Below are positions 43,835 to 45,743 of a stretch of DNA of 45,743 nucleotides, one piece after another. The notes beneath the pieces are model-generated. The model saw nothing but the letters and a program-made list of their open reading frames with translations, had not been told where the DNA came from and searched no databases. This stretch comes from JAGKXB01 sp964498835 (GTDB lineage: Bacteria > Pseudomonadota > Gammaproteobacteria > Burkholderiales > Burkholderiaceae_D). The stretch is from NCBI GenBank assembly GCA_964498835.1, contig CAZCIX010000013.1, positions 1-45,743 on the forward strand, read 5' to 3'. The position numbers were made by a program, and so were the translations under genes. Within the stretch, counting starts at the first letter, position 1. Each line of letters opens with the position of its first letter.

Positions 43835-44533
43835 TTAATGTGATTGCCGTTGCAAAATATTGGAAAACTCTTCGACAAAACTTTCAAAACGCATCGCTAA
43901 TCGATCTATGTCATGAGAGTAGCGATTGTAGGCAAGGACTGCGGGAATGGCTGCAAACAGGCCAATCGCAGTCGCGATCAAAGCCTCGGCAATGCCTGGG
44001 GCAACGGACGCAAGCGTGGCTTGTTGTACGTTGGCCAAGCCACGAAACGCATTCATGATGCCCCAGACTGTGCCGAATAAGCCGACATAGGGAGAGACTG
44101 AACCGACTGAAGCTAAAAAGGATAAATGGGATTCCAACACATCCATTTCCCGTTGATAGGCAGCTCGCATAGCACGCCGTACGCCATCTAGTACCATACT
44201 ATTAGTATTTATGTTGGCTTCTTGCTGGTTGTTATAAGCCGTTTTTGATTTAATGAATTCGCTCATCCCCGCTTCAAAAATGCGCTCAAGCGCACCTTTG
44301 CCACGACGATTGGTTGTCGCTTTTTGATACAAGGCTTGAAGATTACCGCCAGACCAGAAAAGGCGTTCAAATGCTGCCGTTTGCCTTTGCGCAGTTTTCA
44401 GTGCAAACATTTTCCTGAAAATATAATTCCAGCTCATGACAGAGACAGCGAGCAAAAGTAGCAACACTAATTGCGCGACGAGAGAGGCGTTGGTGATCAA
44501 AGAAAAAAAGGAAAGATCTTGAGTAATAGTCAT
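43835..44533 (-). CDS. tolQ: Tol-Pal system protein TolQ
   Basis: A 232-residue MotA/TolQ/ExbB-family protein with three membrane helices. The start (ITQDLSFFSLITNASLVAQL) matches TolQ N-termini, so the ATG at 44533 is chosen over an upstream in-frame ATG at 44593. The helices around SVSPYVGLFGTVWGIMNAF and APGIAEALIATAIGLFAAIP are the conserved proton-channel parts. A triple 11-base repeat lies in the leader before it. Confidence 0.95.
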   Translation of the reverse strand: MTITQDLSFFSLITNASLVAQLVLLLLLAVSVMSWNYIFRKMFALKTAQRQTAAFERLFWSGGNLQALYQKATTNRRGKGALERIFEAGMSEFIKSKTAYNNQQEANINTNSMVLDGVRRAMRAAYQREMDVLESHLSFLASVGSVSPYVGLFGTVWGIMNAFRGLANVQQATLASVAPGIAEALIATAIGLFAAIPAVLAYNRYSHDIDRLAMRFESFVEEFSNILQRQSH

Positions 44534-44580
44534 TGAGTAAACGAAAATGAATAAGTGGACCAATAAGTCGTTAAGTAAAG

Positions 44581-44613
44581 AAGTACTTAACAAGTACTTA
44601 ACAAGTACTTAAG
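44581..44613. repeat. Three tandem copies of an 11-base palindromic unit upstream of tolQ
   Basis: AAGTACTTAAC occurs at 44581-44591 and 44592-44602, with AAGTACTTAAG at 44603-44613. Each contains the palindrome AAGTACTT. The array lies between the ybgC stop and the tolQ start. Confidence 0.85.
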
Positions 44614-44616
44614 TTG

Positions 44617-45036
44617 TTAAATTAATGGTGAGTGTGCAAATTGTATTTTTTTTAAAATTTCCGCTGGTATAGCGCATGGTCGAATGGTTTCCGTATTCAC
44701 ACATCCTATTTTGATGCGTGCTGTCGTGAGTAAAGTTTGGTTGCACCATATTTCCTGCAGAAATTGTATTGAAGCTTGTCCAAGTTTTAATACAACCGTA
44801 TTCAATTTTAATGTGTCGTCCATTCTGGCCGGGACATGATATTCAAGTGCACTGTTTTTCACCACGAACATGACTTTTTGATCAATCGCCAAATCATGTT
44901 GATGCACATCTGCCGCACGCAACCATTCTGTGCGGGCTCTTTCAAAGTATTTGAGGTAGTTGGCGTAAAACACAATGCCACCGGCGTCGGTATCTTCGTA
45001 GTAGACGCGGATATTCCATGTGAAAGGTGCAAACAT
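44617..45036 (-). CDS. ybgC: Acyl-CoA thioesterase YbgC
   Basis: A 139-residue hot-dog-fold thioesterase of the 4-hydroxybenzoyl-CoA thioesterase family. The signature VYYEDTDAGGIVFYANYLKY with Asp17, and FERARTEWLR, are typical of the tol-linked form. E. coli has a His where this protein has Tyr (VFYAN), as is common in betaproteobacteria. It is the first gene of the leftward tol-pal operon and probably acts on acyl-CoA or acyl-ACP in phospholipid metabolism. Confidence 0.94.
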   Translation of the reverse strand: MFAPFTWNIRVYYEDTDAGGIVFYANYLKYFERARTEWLRAADVHQHDLAIDQKVMFVVKNSALEYHVPARMDDTLKLNTVVLKLGQASIQFLQEIWCNQTLLTTARIKIGCVNTETIRPCAIPAEILKKIQFAHSPLI

Positions 45037-45123
45037 GTTAAATGATTAATAAAATTTCAAGGAAGATGAGGTAAAAGTGTTTGAGTTTTATTTTGATTAT
45101 TCGATTATTCGAAAGATTTTTCT

Positions 45124-45162
45124 GAAAAAGTGTGAGTAACGCTGAAAAATGTTACCCACACT
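45124..45162 (-). terminator. Terminator after the six-cysteine protein gene
   Basis: AGTGTGAGTAAC (45129-45140) and GTTACCCACACT (45151-45162) form a 12-bp stem with one mismatch. On the minus strand it is followed by TTTTTC. A direct repeat TTTGATTTATATG lies next to it (45166-45191). Confidence 0.68.
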
Positions 45163-45238
45163 ATGTTTGATTTATATGTTTGATTTATATGTGTTACGCA
45201 GGTTAAACGTAGTCCATGCGTACCAAATATCCACTCAT

Positions 45239-45514
45239 TTATTTAACGTGGCAAGCCTCTACTTTTCTGGTGATTGTGCCATCCTTATTATTTTTGTTCG
45301 AGCATTTTTTGTATCCACCATTTTTAATAAAGTAGCAATCACCAGCTTTAGCGTTTGTGCCCATACCTCTAGCGCAGAAATCTTGGGTTTTATCGCATAG
45401 TTCCTTTGGACAGCGATCACTTGCCCAACTAGATGCACTCAACGAGAGTGCTGACAGTCCGATGCACAAGATTGCAGCGAATTTGAGTGGCGATGATTTT
45501 ATTAATTTTTTCAT
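45239..45514 (-). CDS. Small secreted six-cysteine protein, unknown
   Basis: A 91-residue protein with a clear signal peptide (MKKLIKSSPLKFAAILCIGL onwards, cleavage near SWA). The mature part is about 59 residues with six cysteines (RCPKELC, DFCARG, DCYF, KKCS, EACHV), enough for three disulfides. It is basic. AGGAG lies seven bases before the ATG at 45514. I recognise no family. It has its own terminator, so it is probably monocistronic and independent of ybgC-tol. Confidence 0.75.
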   Translation of the reverse strand: MKKLIKSSPLKFAAILCIGLSALSLSASSWASDRCPKELCDKTQDFCARGMGTNAKAGDCYFIKNGGYKKCSNKNNKDGTITRKVEACHVK

Positions 45515-45743
45515 AATAATTCTCCTGTTTGAGTATTTAATAATATTCGATTTTTTGTTGCATGTGACAAACTTGCGATAAAAGACTAGCAATACATTTG
45601 TTGCAAGTTGTTACGAAAAAATCAGGGGAATAACCTTATTTAAACCTATTAAAACTATTTTTTTCTTATGGTGAATGGTGAAAATCCTTGGCAAGTCGGC
45701 ATCATTTCCAAATAATTAATATTCACATGTGGCGGTAGCGTGG
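45515..45743. other. Right edge of window, no gene identified
   Basis: The sequence is AT-rich. It holds the promoter region of the six-cysteine gene and then about 150 bases in which I see no supportable coding start, RNA or repeat. Confidence 0.4.

Overview
The window reads as chromosome of a low-GC betaproteobacterium. Burkholderiales, perhaps near Oxalobacteraceae, is my inference from gene families and neighbourhoods (ppsR/ppsA divergent pair, zipA-ligA, DUF1841 next to nth and rsxB, intracellular PHB depolymerase, ybgC-tolQRAB-pal-cpoB). Base composition is AT-rich for that group, and a large type III secretion (T3SS) locus with candidate effectors suggests a host-associated lifestyle. 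No transposase, integrase or CRISPR array was seen.

Layout. 1-10235 is housekeeping: a 5'-truncated tRNA-Glu, a MarC-family membrane protein, ppsR/ppsA (PEP synthase and its regulator), thrC, ispF, zipA, ligA and a peptide deformylase. 10360-27313 is the T3SS locus. A rightward block holds an ECF sigma factor, a YscE-like chaperone, needle SctF, a CesT-like chaperone, secretin SctC, a YscG-like TPR protein, inner rod SctI, and SctJ, SctK and SctL. It meets a leftward block of SctQ-R-S-T-U. Further right, also leftward, is a translocon operon in the order SseA-like, SseB/EspA-like, TPR chaperone, SseC-like, SseD-like, TPR chaperone. That is the SPI-2 order, placed behind a near-perfect HrpL-type promoter box. 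The ATPase (SctN), export gate (SctV), SctD, SctO, SctP and SctW are not in the window.

27484-35043 is an accessory stretch: a Sec-exported Cys-rich/Ig-repeat protein, a flavin reductase gene broken by an in-frame stop, a protein with a CheD/CNF-like cysteine-deamidase signature, the ABC-F gene ybiT, a decayed palindromic repeat, and a 795-residue protein with a complete trypsin-like H-D-S triad. 35165-38936 returns to core genes: two c-type cytochromes, DUF1841, nth, rsxB, phaZ. Then come a tRNA-Leu(CAG) and the leftward tol-pal operon, and a small six-cysteine secreted protein lies near the right edge.

Most notable. The SseD-like translocator carries about 210 residues of 41-52-residue repeats not expected in that family. 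Both 100-N gaps are flanked by the same 55 bases on each side, so they look like unmerged contig overlaps. Removing one copy plus the Ns restores a single 521-codon translocator and a normal tolA-tolB junction. Other points: an internal ribosome-binding site in sctQ, an NPIH instead of NPTH autocleavage site in SctU, and two candidate effectors beside the locus.
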